A stretch of 64,000 nt of DNA from Planctomycetota bacterium (GCA_030605475.1 JAUWIG010000010.1:1-64000); one strand, 5' to 3'; shown: positions 1 through 8,348, counted from the first letter of the stretch. The notes: generated from the sequence alone by a model not told the origin. Translations and numbers: made by a program.

Positions 1-417
<417 letters not shown>

Positions 418-500
418 TATCTATCTTTGGTTGATTGATTGGTTGGGAACTTCTTTTGTTTGTGCTCATAACGCATCTGTATATTTTTATTTGAATCAGT

Positions 501-542
501 CCAGCACCAATTGAGCTTAGGCTCATGCCTAATTGGTGCTGG
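501..542 (+). other. 23S-5S spacer hairpin (likely rRNA processing stem)
   Basis: CCAGCACCAATT at 501-512 pairs perfectly with AATTGGTGCTGG at 531-542, a 12-bp stem with an 18-nt loop that can itself fold (GAGC/GCTC). It lies between 23S and 5S and has no U-run after it, so it looks like a pre-rRNA processing structure and not a terminator. The role is inferred from position. Confidence 0.6.
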
Positions 543-550
543 ATAACGAG

Positions 551-661
551 CTTCCTGGTGACCATACTGACGGGGAAACGCCTGAGCCCATTCCGAACTC
601 AGAAGCTAAGCCCGTCCGGCCGATGGTAGTCCTTTGGGTGAGAGTAGGTATCGCCAGGATT
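551..661 (+). rRNA. rrf: 5S ribosomal RNA
   Basis: This is a 111-nt 5S gene. The terminal stem is TCCTGGTG (553-560) against TCGCCAGGA (651-659). The conserved CCCATTCCGAACTCAGAAG core (588-606) and GGTAGTC / GAGAGTAGGT segments are present. It is the only intact 5S in the window; two shortened and interrupted copies of its 3' half follow at 1215 and 2632. Confidence 0.95.
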
Positions 662-664
662 TAT

Positions 665-698
665 AAAGGCCGATTCCCCAAAGGAGTCGGCCTTTTCC
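665..698 (+). terminator. rrn operon intrinsic terminator
   Basis: AAAGGCCGATTCC and GGAGTCGGCCTTTT form a GC-rich stem followed by T-rich sequence (TTTTCCTTT) directly after 5S. The same stem, with compensatory changes, follows both downstream 5S fragments, so it was copied together with them. Confidence 0.85.
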
Positions 699-752
699 TT
701 TGCGGAAAATGTTTGATTGACAATTTATCGAGATTTCTTTATACTTTATTTT

Positions 753-992
753 ATGAGCCCTACAGTTTTTCGCATTGGAAATTATAGATTTTATTTTTTT
801 TCCAGAGAAGAAGAAAGAATTCATATCCATGTTGTTTCGCCGGATGGTGAGGCAAAATTCTGGATAGAACCAATTGTGTCATTAGCAAACTATACCGGCT
901 TTTCAAAAAGACAGTTAGCTCGGCTGGAGAAGCTGGTCAAGGAGCATAAAAGTGAAGTCATTAAAGCATGGAAAAAGTACTTCGAAGCCTGA
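753..992 (+). CDS. DUF4160 domain protein
   Basis: The 79-residue protein starts MSPTVFRIGNYRFYFFSREE and continues with an IHIHV motif, which is the usual N-terminus of the DUF4160 family. An upstream in-frame start at 717 would add twelve residues not typical of the family, so the ATG at 753 is preferred. DUF4160 genes are commonly paired with DUF2442, as here, and the pair is often suspected to be a toxin-antitoxin-like module; function is not established. The gene overlaps the next by 41 bp. It is placed directly behind the rRNA terminator and ahead of a 5S fragment. Confidence 0.85.
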   Translation: MSPTVFRIGNYRFYFFSREEERIHIHVVSPDGEAKFWIEPIVSLANYTGFSKRQLARLEKLVKEHKSEVIKAWKKYFEA

Positions 993-1212
993 GGTGTTGA
1001 ACATTTCTGAGCATGGTTTCTGGATGCTGATAAATGGGAGCGAATATTTTCTTGCCTTTGAGCGGTTTCCGTGGTTCCGAGAAGCCAAGGTTAGTGAGAT
1101 CACAAACTTTGAAGTTCATCATGGGAGCCATTTTTACTGGCCTGGGCTTGATGTGGACCTTTCTATTAACATCATTGCACATCCGGAGAAGTACAGGCTT
1201 ATTGCGAAATAA
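952..1212 (+). CDS. DUF2442 domain protein
   Basis: The 86-residue protein has the DUF2442 signature: EVLNISEHGFWML, then FERFPWFREA, then YWPGLDVDLSI and HPEKYRLI near the C-terminus. It starts with GTG inside the end of the DUF4160 gene, which implies translational coupling. The N-terminal dozen residues overlap the DUF4160 coding region and may not all be translated. The stop codon lies two bases before a truncated 5S copy. Partner of the upstream gene; proposed antitoxin or DNA-binding-like role is only inferred. Confidence 0.85.
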   Translation: MKSLKHGKSTSKPEVLNISEHGFWMLINGSEYFLAFERFPWFREAKVSEITNFEVHHGSHFYWPGLDVDLSINIIAHPEKYRLIAK

Positions 1213-1214
1213 AT

Positions 1215-1292
1215 GCCCGTCGGGCCGATGGTAGTCCCCTTCGAAAAGCTCAGGGCAAGCTTTTGGGTGAGAGTAGGTCATCGCTAGGATTT
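1215..1292 (+). pseudogene. 5S rRNA 3'-half fragment, copy 2, with repeat insertion
   Basis: Sequence from GCCCGTCGGGCCGATGGTAG onward matches the true 5S from position 608, through GGGTGAGAGTAGGT and the terminal GGATTTATAAAGG. In the middle, between GGTAGTCC and TTTTGGGTGAGAG, an extra CCTTCGAAAAGCTCAGGGC element of about 23-26 bp is inserted. The 5' half of 5S is missing, so this cannot make a functional 5S. Confidence 0.8.
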
Positions 1293-1294
1293 AT

Positions 1295-1326
1295 AAAGGC
1301 CGAGTGCTAACCACACTCGGCCTTTT
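1295..1326 (+). terminator. Duplicated rrn-type terminator, copy 2
   Basis: AAGGCCGAGTG and CACTCGGCCTTTT form an 11-bp stem with a T-tract, in the same position relative to the 5S fragment as the genuine terminator. The two arms changed together compared with copy 1 (GTG/CAC in place of TCC/GGA), which suggests the stem has been kept functional. Confidence 0.75.
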
Positions 1327-1505
1327 CCTTTGCGCAAATTCTGTTTGACACAAAACAATGCCGGATTTACACTTTAACCAATCTCGCTTTAGTAATTGGA
1401 GTGCCAACCAGTGAAAGAGAAAGGGGTGCTATACGGACAATGAAACCGACATGGGTTTTTATATAGAACTATATAAACATTGTTATGTGAAATAGGAGAT
1501 TGGCG

Positions 1506-2150
1506 GTGGGGTCTGTACAAAATGAACTTAACGACATTTATTTCAAGTATTGGGACAATATATCGAGCTTAATTGGTGCCACTAATGGTCTTTCTCACCC
1601 TCTCTTGATAAGTATTCCAGAGGCGTATTTATCGCAAAAAGCGAAATTATTGATAGTAGGCCAGCAAACTAATAGATGGTGTGGTGGTTCCATTGATGAT
1701 TTATTAGAATGCTATAAAAGGTTTAATTTCGGGGAGCAATATTCAAGCCCATTTTGGGATGTAACCAGAAAGCTTGAGGCGTTATTGGAAATAGACCCAT
1801 TCGCAATAACATGGAGTAATTTAAACAAGTGTGATTTCAAAGGTAGAAGACCAAGTAAGAAACTGGAGCAAGAAATATATAATAAATTCCCGGTTTTAAA
1901 TGGTGAAATCGGGTTGTTGAAGCCTGATATTGTTCTATTCTTTAGTGGGCCTAATTATGATAGCCACCTAAAGAGAATTTTTCCAAAATGCAAATTTATT
2001 AATGTTTCTGGGTTTTTGGAAAGACAACTTTGTCGTGTGGAACATCAGAGTCTTCCTTTTAACTCGTACCGTACATATCACCCAAAACATCTTAGAATAA
2101 GTAAGCGCGAAGAAAATGTCTTAAATAAGCTCAAAGCAATAATCACATAA
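1506..2150 (+). CDS. Uracil-DNA glycosylase-fold family protein (uncertain)
   Basis: The protein of about 214 residues resembles members of the uracil-DNA glycosylase superfamily of uncharacterised activity. It shows a hydrophobic strand ending in VGQQTNRWCGG near residue 50, a central strand DIVLFFSGP, and a C-terminal TYHPKHLR that would match the second catalytic loop with its His. AGGAG at 1494-1498 is 7 bases before GTG 1506; an in-frame TTG at 1500 would be too close. The gene is AT-rich compared with its neighbours and sits alone between two 5S fragments, consistent with imported cargo. Catalytic activity is not demonstrable from the sequence. Confidence 0.6.
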   Translation: MGSVQNELNDIYFKYWDNISSLIGATNGLSHPLLISIPEAYLSQKAKLLIVGQQTNRWCGGSIDDLLECYKRFNFGEQYSSPFWDVTRKLEALLEIDPFAITWSNLNKCDFKGRRPSKKLEQEIYNKFPVLNGEIGLLKPDIVLFFSGPNYDSHLKRIFPKCKFINVSGFLERQLCRVEHQSLPFNSYRTYHPKHLRISKREENVLNKLKAIIT

Positions 2151-2239
2151 CAAATTGCTGCACTTGTCCGGTATTCCGCTGCGTTCATAGCGGCGAGCAA
2201 CGAAAAATCGGCCAAATGCGCAGGGAGGTAAGAGCAAAA

Positions 2240-2620
2240 ATCCATTTTTTCAAAATTTTTTTATCTCTTTCAACATGAGCACTTACAAATTTCGACCATC
2301 TGAAAAATGCCCGAATTTTCGACTAAATGCGCAAGTTCGTCCTAATTATGGGTGCGCGTTTTTTTAATCGCCCAAAAAACGAATCACGATTCACGAACCA
2401 CGAACCACGAATCACGAGCGACGAGCCACAAACCACGAACGACTAATTATGCAAAACAAACCCAATTTGCTGGATGCCCAAATGAACGTAAGCTCTGTTT
2501 TAACAAAGTATTATGAAAATGAACGACTTTGTAGTCATGGAAAAAACAAACCCAAACAAACCCAACCTGTAGTGAGCTTGTCGAACCTATTTCAAAGGCT
2601 AAGGATCGCCGATTTTTTGA
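2240..2620 (+). repeat. Dispersed ~400-bp intergenic repeat, copy A
   Basis: The left block (about 2260-2365: TTTCAAAATTTTTTTA through GCGCAAGTTCGTCCTA) aligns with 22558-22660. The right block begins with TTATGCAAAACAAACCCAAT (2446) and ends with CTGTAGTGAGCTTGTCGAAC near 2568-2587; it matches the complement of about 4930-5103 and, less well, 22829-22980. Between them lies a low-complexity string of CACGAA/CACGAG units (2385-2445). The open frames across it code for Asn/Lys/Pro/Gln/Thr-rich strings and differ between copies; I do not consider them genes. Confidence 0.75.
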
Positions 2621-2631
2621 AGCTGACATCA

Positions 2632-2793
2632 AAGCCGGTCCGGCCGATGGTAGCCCCCTTCGAAAAGCTCAGGGCAAGCTTTTGGGCGATCCGCCTTCGC
2701 GGCCGCTTCGGCGGACAGGGAATAGGTTATCGCTCCTTCGACAAAGTTTACCCTGAGCGCAGCCGAATGGGCTCAAGACAGGCAGGATTTATA
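2632..2793 (+). pseudogene. 5S rRNA 3'-half fragment, copy 3, with three nested insertions
   Basis: Starting at AAGCCGGTCCGGCCGATGG, the 5S 3' half can be followed in pieces: GGTAGCCC, GGGCGA, ATAGGTTATCGCT, GGCAGGATTTATAAAGGCC. Between the pieces lie (1) the same CCTTCGAAAAGCTCAGGGC insertion as in copy 2, (2) a CCGCCTTCGCGGCCGCTTCGG palindrome-like insert, split here as CCGCCTTCGC plus GGCCGCTTCGGCGG, and (3) a CTTCGACAAAGTTTACCCTG-type element. The shared first insertion shows copies 2 and 3 derive from one interrupted ancestor; the other two came later. Confidence 0.75.
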
Positions 2794-2825
2794 AAGGCCG
2801 AGTCCCTAAAGGTCTCGGCCTTTTC
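2793..2825 (+). terminator. Duplicated rrn-type terminator, copy 3
   Basis: AAGGCCGAGTCC and GGTCTCGGCCTTTT form a stem with a T-tract after the third 5S fragment. One mismatch is visible relative to copy 1, with the base of the stem intact. Confidence 0.65.
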
Positions 2826-2866
2826 TATTTTAACTAAAAACTATGAACTCAAAACTAAAAACTACT
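2826..2866. repeat. Low-complexity direct-repeat cluster
   Basis: Units of the form AACTAAAAACTATGAACTC / AAAACTAAAAACTAC are strung together. The same AAAACTC/AAAACTA vocabulary recurs at 5625-5655 and, complemented, at 43855-43980. Confidence 0.6.
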
Positions 2867-2939
2867 TCTACTCGGCCTTTTCCTTTGCGCTGTCCCTGCC
2901 CCCTAATGTATCCCCAACGCCACCGCACAGGTAGTTGGA

Positions 2940-3734
2940 TTACTTTGGCTGAATCAGTTTAATCTCAAAGATTTTAGGCCATAATTTTCCAGTCACAAAC
3001 AGTCGGTCGTTCTCTGCGTCATACGCAATGCCGTTGAGTACGTCGACCAGCGGACTGCGGTCTTGCAGACTTAAAAGTCCTGCCAGCTCTATCCAGCCGG
3101 TCACTTGGCCTGTTTTTGGGGCAATTCTGGCGATGCGGTCCGTCGGCCAGATGTTGGCATAGATTTGGCCTTGAACGTATTCCAGTTCATTGATTTTGGT
3201 CACGGGGCCGCGCTTGTCATACACTTTGACCCGGCCGATTTGCTTGAAGGTTTTGGGGTCTAAAAAATGCAGCGTTGACGTGCCATCGCTCATAATTAAG
3301 CGTTTTCCATCGTACGTAATGCCCCAGCCTTCAGTTGGATAGTTAAACTCCTGCAGTAACTTGAAACTTTCTTTATCGTACACAAACCCGACATTGGAGC
3401 GCCAGGTCAACTGAATGATTTTGCTGTTATAAATGGTCACGCCCTCACCGAAAAATTGAGGTGGTAGTTTGCGGATTTGTAAGATGTTTCCGGTTTCCAA
3501 TTCTACTCTGCGCAGGGTCGAGCGTCCGCGAAGCCCTGTTCCTTCATATAAAACGCCGTTTTCAAAAGCCAGGCCTTGTGTGAACGCGTTTCGGTCATGA
3601 GGATATGTATTGACGAGCTTATACGTATAGACCGCAGTAGTGTCGGAGGTTCTGGAATCTAAGCAGGATAGGACAAAAACTGCTCCCGATAATGCAAGGA
3701 GCGCCGGAAACAATATTCTGAAGAGACGGTTCAT
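2940..3734 (-). CDS. Glutaminyl-peptide cyclotransferase (lipoprotein)
   Basis: The 264-residue protein matches the bacterial/plant-type glutamine cyclotransferase family (Glu_cyclase_2 beta-propeller), which forms N-terminal pyroglutamate by releasing ammonia. Family hallmarks seen are DRNAFTQGLAFENGVLYEGTG near the N-terminus (shown as DRNAFTQGL then YEGTG), FGEGVT, EGWGITYDG and the C-terminal LNGIAYD. A signal peptide ends in the lipobox VLSC with Cys24, so it should be a lipoprotein outside the inner membrane. It is the last gene of a minus-strand run after the 3-dehydroquinate synthase; no functional link to that gene is obvious. Confidence 0.9.
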   Translation of the reverse strand: MNRLFRILFPALLALSGAVFVLSCLDSRTSDTTAVYTYKLVNTYPHDRNAFTQGLAFENGVLYEGTGLRGRSTLRRVELETGNILQIRKLPPQFFGEGVTIYNSKIIQLTWRSNVGFVYDKESFKLLQEFNYPTEGWGITYDGKRLIMSDGTSTLHFLDPKTFKQIGRVKVYDKRGPVTKINELEYVQGQIYANIWPTDRIARIAPKTGQVTGWIELAGLLSLQDRSPLVDVLNGIAYDAENDRLFVTGKLWPKIFEIKLIQPK

Positions 3735-3829
3735 AAAGACTACCTTATAGCATGATTAATCAGTTCCGGCTGCCCAAAACTTGATTTGAGCCTATTGCCG
3801 GTGGTCGGAGCCAATCTGTCTTTCACGCT

Positions 3830-4825
3830 CTATCTCTCTATCAGCGTCTCATCGACCTGCATACCGAAATGTCTGCCTGCCTTTTCGATATGGCCCAGCA
3901 CCTTATCGCCTGGCTTTAGATTCGTAATCGAAATCGCTTCGCCTTTGGGACTGACCAGTCGAATCGTCTCAGCATTTTGCATGACAAGACTTATCAGCTC
4001 ACCTTCGGCCTCGGCCTCGATGAGCATCATAGGTCTTTTTTCAATCTTGTTTCTGCCCAGATATGCGGTTTGGCTTTTGCCTTTGAAATCTACCAGCAGC
4101 ACTTCGTCTCCGGCTTTCAAATCAGCCAGATACTTGGTTTTACCGCCCGGTGTTAAAGTATATGCGTGCACGGCCCCGGCGTTGACGCGGAACGGACGAG
4201 ATGCCACGTAAGGATTATCGATTGATTCAGAATGCACTAAGAAGAAACCCGAAGCCGTATTGCCGACGAGTATCCCTTCGCCCAAAGTCATCTGCGTACA
4301 GGTGTCAAGGCAGGCACGGTCACCCATTCCTAATTGTTTTGTGCTTGTTATCGTAGCCGTTACAAGAGCGATTTTTTCGCTTATGCCGTGAATGACTTCG
4401 GCGGTTTTTTTAATCTCGTTTATATCGGTGGTATTTAGCACAACGCCGTCAACGCCTTTTTCAAGGATTTCGGTCATAAGTTTTGCCTGCGCGCTGTTTT
4501 CGACCTGTACCATAATATTTTTCTTGCGCCGGGCGAGCAGGTTTTCAATTGGGATGATTGTCCAGTTGAGCATTCGCAGGACAACGATTTTATTTTCCGG
4601 CACTGCTGCAGCTTTATCTTCGTCTGCTTTGCCCTTTATATCTATGAACTCAACATCTACGCCGGGTTTAATATCACCATTTTTTTCGACCGTTTTTATT
4701 TTGCCGAACTGGCGCACAGTTTCGCTTTTGCCATCCGGCAAAACCACCGCCTCAGCACCGCTCTCAAGCGCCGATATTACCACTTCTTTGTTATAAGGAA
4801 CTGCATTTACCCATAGCTTTTTCAT
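3830..4825 (-). CDS. aroB': 3-dehydroquinate synthase II (archaeal type)
   Basis: The 331-residue protein belongs to the archaeal-type dehydroquinate synthases, which convert 2-amino-3,7-dideoxy-D-threo-hept-6-ulosonate (ADTH) to 3-dehydroquinate by NAD-dependent oxidative deamination. Hallmarks are GMGDRACLDTC in mid-protein, followed by VGNTASGFFLVHSES and ASRPFRVNAGAVHAY, with the conserved C-terminal PGDKVLGH. It is unrelated to classical AroB. Its partner enzyme, ADTH synthase, lies on the same strand at 8349-9143, separated by a beta-helix gene and repeats, and AroD-AroE follows divergently, so the window carries a nearly complete alternative early shikimate route. Confidence 0.93.
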   Translation of the reverse strand: MKKLWVNAVPYNKEVVISALESGAEAVVLPDGKSETVRQFGKIKTVEKNGDIKPGVDVEFIDIKGKADEDKAAAVPENKIVVLRMLNWTIIPIENLLARRKKNIMVQVENSAQAKLMTEILEKGVDGVVLNTTDINEIKKTAEVIHGISEKIALVTATITSTKQLGMGDRACLDTCTQMTLGEGILVGNTASGFFLVHSESIDNPYVASRPFRVNAGAVHAYTLTPGGKTKYLADLKAGDEVLLVDFKGKSQTAYLGRNKIEKRPMMLIEAEAEGELISLVMQNAETIRLVSPKGEAISITNLKPGDKVLGHIEKAGRHFGMQVDETLIER

Positions 4826-4889
4826 TTGGTTTTTCCGACCTCATCTTTTTGCTGAATAGCTTACACTGATTTTTCAGTTTCATCAACAG

Positions 4890-5300
4890 TATAATCCATC
4901 CGTGATACCACCAATTTTTTCAAGGTCACGTTTGAAATAGGTTCGACAAGCTCACTACAGGTTGGGTTTGTTTGGGTTTGTATTAGCTTTGTATTGGCTT
5001 TGTTTTCACCAAGTTTCCAATTGGATATATTTTCATAATCCACTATATGAAAAGACTTTATGTTCATTTGAGCATCCGGTAAATTGGGTTTGTTTTGCAT
5101 AATAGGTCAGGGTTCAGGGAACGGGGGTCAGGGTTCAGGGATCGGGGGTTAGGGGTCAGGGTTTGTGGTTTGTTGTTCATTGTTCGTGGTTCGTTGTTCA
5201 GGGTTCGTCGGGCGTCGTTCGGCCCCCTATTTCGTCTATATTATACCAAATTTTGCCGGTTTTTCAACTAAAAATGCGGTTTTTTTATAAAAAATTTAGC
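4890..5300 (-). repeat. Dispersed ~400-bp intergenic repeat, copy C (inverted)
   Basis: Read on the minus strand, this starts near 5290 with an A/T-rich block (AAATTTTTTATAAAAAAACC, then GACGAAATAGGGGG), continues through a GGGTTCAGGG / GTTCGTGGTTCGTTGTTC low-complexity string (5104-5225), and then TTATGCAAAACAAACCCAAT near 5103. It ends in the same CTGTAGTGAGCTTGTCGAAC sequence as copy A. The shared 40-nt end is the best-conserved part. It lies between the dehydroquinate synthase gene and the beta-helix gene. Open frames here are not convincing genes. Confidence 0.75.
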
Positions 5301-5651
5301 CACGAATTAACACGAATTGGCACGAAGAGAACAGTTAATTGGTTAATTAGTGATTGGTTAATTGGATGCTGGATACTTCCGCCTTCGCTAAAGCTACGGC
5401 GGACAAGGGGATTTGGGAGATTGTCCACGCACCAAATTTAAAAAACAAAATTGGTGCGGGATATCCCTGTACCATTCGGCGCAGTGTTTACGCTCATTCT
5501 GAGCTTGAGAAACTCTGGAGAGAATCCGAAGCGATTCAACGTGAAAAAAGTATAAAAAAAGCGCAAACGATATATGTTCACGCTCATACACTTCTTGTCA
5601 TTGTTGCAAATCCGCTTTTTCACTCAAAACTAAAAAACTCAACACTCAAAG
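5300..5651. repeat. Repeat-rich gap downstream of the beta-helix gene
   Basis: No gene is seen. The stretch contains GCCACGAATTAACACGAATT (5300-5319), a TTGGTTAATTAGTGATTGG cluster (5339-5357), a CCGCCTTCGCTAAAGCTACGG palindrome-type unit split around 5379-5408, a short inverted repeat GCACCAA (5429) / TTGGTGC (5451), and a final AAAACTAAAAAACTC cluster (5625-5655). The remainder, 5460-5620, shows nothing recognisable. Confidence 0.6.
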
Positions 5652-7739
5652 CTACCAAGTATTTGGGTCGTTAGCATCATAAAGCCAATCATACACAAAA
5701 AGGGCCAAGTCGGCAAAATCCACCGTAGTACTAAGGTCAAAGTCAGCTCCAAAGCACCAGTCAGAACTGGGGCAATTCACATCCTGCCAATGAGAAGCAA
5801 ATGTAGCAAAATCGACAAAGTCTACGTCTCTATCACCATCGAAGTTGCCCGTTCCCAACTTGACTCCAACAGCATAGTCACTGAAATGGTCTACATTGGC
5901 CCAAACATAATTACCTTCTTCATCTATTCCCCAATCACCGACGTTGAGAGTAGGTGGACCATAAATGGGTTCAGGTAACATTTCTAAGGCCCATTCAGCA
6001 GCCCAGCGTGGTACTGACCCTGGGCCTTTGGACGCGATAGCCTGCAACTGAGCTATCCTTAGATCTCTCTCAGTCCAGCCCGCCGGCAAATCGTTGAGGT
6101 CTTGTTCAGTGAACAGAAACTTAAGTCCAGCTACAAACTCCCCGATGCCCAATGTTGTGCTACCCCTGAGGCCGTTAATATCCGGAATTATTACTACACC
6201 GTCACCTTCAATTGTGTGGCAACTTAACTCAGTTATGGTGATGCTTCCCCCGCCAGATACCAGAGGCACGAATTTGATTTCAGTATCGGCATTTGTAATT
6301 TGAACCATCTTGTTTGGATCGGTTTCACCCAGGCCACTACCAGCCTGTGTAGCAGTACCTGTAACCGGGCCAGATACGGGATAAGAAGGAGTAGGAACGC
6401 CAAGCCATGGTTCGAACTCCACATTAGTCGATACATTTGTACCACTGCCCGGACCAATTGGACCAGGGCCGTCTGCTGAGCCCCAGTAGCACCAGCGTGC
6501 ATCGACACTACCACTACTATTGGCATACACGCCATAGGAACTTTCGTCCACAAAGCTACAATAACGACACGTAGCGGTCCCATTTGCTACCTGTAATGCT
6601 GTTGAGCCACCTGAAATAAAACAATTTGTTATATTAGCACTTGTATTTGAGAGATAGATACCGTAAGTACCATTATTCTGTATCGTTACATCGGAGATAT
6701 TAACTGTACCGTAGTCACCACGTACACCATAACCATTAGCATTTTGAATAGTACCTCCAGAAATTGTTACCGAAACAGTGTAGGGGCTGTATCCCACCTG
6801 TATATATTTTCCATCGAATGTACAGTTCGTTAATTGTTGCCCCGTACCTTGGACAAAGTAGATTCCAAGCGAACCTGTACCGGTAAATGTTGCTCCTTCT
6901 GCATGTAAATAGCCATAGCGATTAGAATAACTATGGCTAAGACCAGCTTGAATATAATTCGAACCAAGCTGAACTTCAACTCCAGGCTCAATCGTTAATG
7001 TAGCCGAATTTGCAACTGCGACTTTACTAAGTAGTACTATCGGTAATCCCCAACTTGACCTCCAAGTACTGTCTGATGACATACTACCACTGGCACTGCC
7101 AGTTGCTATTTTTGCATAGTTGTTCCCGCTGATGTTATTCCCAGACAGTGTTTGGTTGCCACCGCAAAAGTAGTAGGGATAATCATGCCCACTAATCACA
7201 CAGTTTGTAATGTTAGAATTTGTATTTTTAAGATAAATGCCATAGCTACCATTATTCTGTATCGTTACATCGGAGATATTAACTGTACCGTAGTCACCAC
7301 GTACACCATAACCATTAGCATTTTGAATAGTACCTCCAGAAATTGTTACCGAAACAGTGTAGGGGCTGTATCCCACTAAGATGTTTGTCCCATCAAAAAA
7401 GCAATTGGTTAGTTGCTGCCCGGAGCCATAAACGAAGTAAACTCCAGGGGAACTTGTACCTGTAAAGGTAGCTCCTTCCGCATGTAAATAGCCCGGGGAA
7501 GGGGAACTTGCGTAACCAACTCTAATGTAATGTCCGCCAAGTTGAACCTCAACACCAGGCTCTATTGTCAACGTTGCACTGCTTCTAATCGTTATCCTAT
7601 CCGTTAATATATATGGAGAACCTGCCAAGTTCCATGTTGTATTAGAAGTAATACTTCCACCAACATTTGTCGACGCAATAGCAGCTGGGCAAATAAACAA
7701 CCCTGAAATGAAAACAAAACTCAAAAATGATTTTCTCAT
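5652..7739 (-). CDS. Secreted right-handed beta-helix protein with dockerin-like C-terminus
   Basis: The protein has 695 residues from the ATG at 7739 (MRKSFLSFVFISGLF signal peptide, cleavage near AIASTN); an upstream start would add 27 residues before the signal peptide. It contains two long beta-helix halves, each starting with a TLTIEPGVEVQLG motif and running through YLHAEGATFTGT and GIYL/NCxISG rungs. A further domain follows, and the last 65 residues contain two calcium-loop-like segments, FDGDRDVDFVDFATFASHW and ADFDLSTTVDFADLALF, the dockerin-like form common in this group of planctomycetes. Likely exported and surface or extracellular; the ligand is unknown. The two halves share an identical 130-nt segment, so the duplication or its homogenisation is recent. 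Confidence 0.85.
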   Translation of the reverse strand: MRKSFLSFVFISGLFICPAAIASTNVGGSITSNTTWNLAGSPYILTDRITIRSSATLTIEPGVEVQLGGHYIRVGYASSPSPGYLHAEGATFTGTSSPGVYFVYGSGQQLTNCFFDGTNILVGYSPYTVSVTISGGTIQNANGYGVRGDYGTVNISDVTIQNNGSYGIYLKNTNSNITNCVISGHDYPYYFCGGNQTLSGNNISGNNYAKIATGSASGSMSSDSTWRSSWGLPIVLLSKVAVANSATLTIEPGVEVQLGSNYIQAGLSHSYSNRYGYLHAEGATFTGTGSLGIYFVQGTGQQLTNCTFDGKYIQVGYSPYTVSVTISGGTIQNANGYGVRGDYGTVNISDVTIQNNGTYGIYLSNTSANITNCFISGGSTALQVANGTATCRYCSFVDESSYGVYANSSGSVDARWCYWGSADGPGPIGPGSGTNVSTNVEFEPWLGVPTPSYPVSGPVTGTATQAGSGLGETDPNKMVQITNADTEIKFVPLVSGGGSITITELSCHTIEGDGVVIIPDINGLRGSTTLGIGEFVAGLKFLFTEQDLNDLPAGWTERDLRIAQLQAIASKGPGSVPRWAAEWALEMLPEPIYGPPTLNVGDWGIDEEGNYVWANVDHFSDYAVGVKLGTGNFDGDRDVDFVDFATFASHWQDVNCPSSDWCFGADFDLSTTVDFADLALFVYDWLYDANDPNTW
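6668..7376 (-). repeat. Intragenic duplication in the beta-helix gene
   Basis: Bases 6668-6797 and 7247-7376 read as identical over 130 nt, at an offset of 579 nt (193 codons, in frame). Sequence on either side is similar but diverged. The identical block encodes GYSPYTVSVTISGG through DVTIQNNG. Confidence 0.85.
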
Positions 7740-8018
7740 AGCGATACTCTTTATATAAGAGTACATGACAACCATAATCATATCATATTGTAGGACGATA
7801 ATCAACGTTTTTGACGACAATTATCTCCCAAAAATACCTAACCGCATTTTACAAAGAGTACCATCTAGCCTCAGGCAACTTAACTTGCCGGTTCTTATTG
7901 GAACGAACCGCCACCTCTATCTCCGACAGCCTAAAAATACCAAGTGGCTAAACTACGTGTTATGGGAGGCAATTATCCGCTGGATAAACAGCTTTTTTTA
8001 CTCTACAATCCAATCTCC

Positions 8019-8270
8019 CCAGCCACAAAGTCAATTTACTTTGCGACAGGTAAAGCTTCATTTGCGACATATCACGCTTAATATGCTACAACTCACGCTT
8101 CATTTATGGCAGATAACGCTTCATCTGTGGCAAATCACCCTTCATCTGCGACATATTAAGCCTTATTTATTACGGATAACGCTTTATCTACGATAGATTA
8201 AACTTCATATATGGCATATCACACTTACTTTGTCATAGCTAAAGCCTACTTTTGCATAAAGTGAACCGCC
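8019..8270. repeat. 21-bp diverged tandem array (about 12 units)
   Basis: Units of exactly 21 bp run from about 8019 to 8270, clearest from 8040 to 8249 (ten units). The unit consensus is roughly TTTGCGACATATCACGCTTCA read as TTTGCGACAT then ATCACGCTTCA. Spacing is constant while bases vary, for example TTATGGCAGATAACGCTTCA (8104-8123) and CTGCGACATATTAAGCCTTA (8146-8165). It is intergenic, between the 5' side of the beta-helix gene and the 3' end of ADTH synthase. The remaining gap (7740-8018) shows no gene or clear element. Confidence 0.85.
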
Positions 8271-8348
8271 TTAATGGAAAAGCCCACTAATTTCTTGATG
8301 AAACTTCGGCGATTTAGGTCTTCTGATATGATTTGGCCTTACTCAATT

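Noticed and set aside
2449-2934. 161-codon frame across repeat copy A and the third 5S fragment
   Set aside because: It runs through a dispersed repeat, a 5S fragment and its terminator; the composition is repeat-derived and not conserved between copies.
4861-5100. 79-codon frame on the minus strand
   Set aside because: It lies fully within repeat copy C; the matching frame in copies A and B differs in length and sequence.
7765-8196. 143-codon frame with seven-residue LxLRxIT-like repeats
   Set aside because: The repeats are a by-product of the 21-bp array (a multiple of three). There is no ribosome site and the first half lacks coding character. I cannot fully exclude a decayed coding repeat.
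8019-8270. CRISPR array
   Set aside because: Units are contiguous 21-mers without unique spacers and no cas gene is near.
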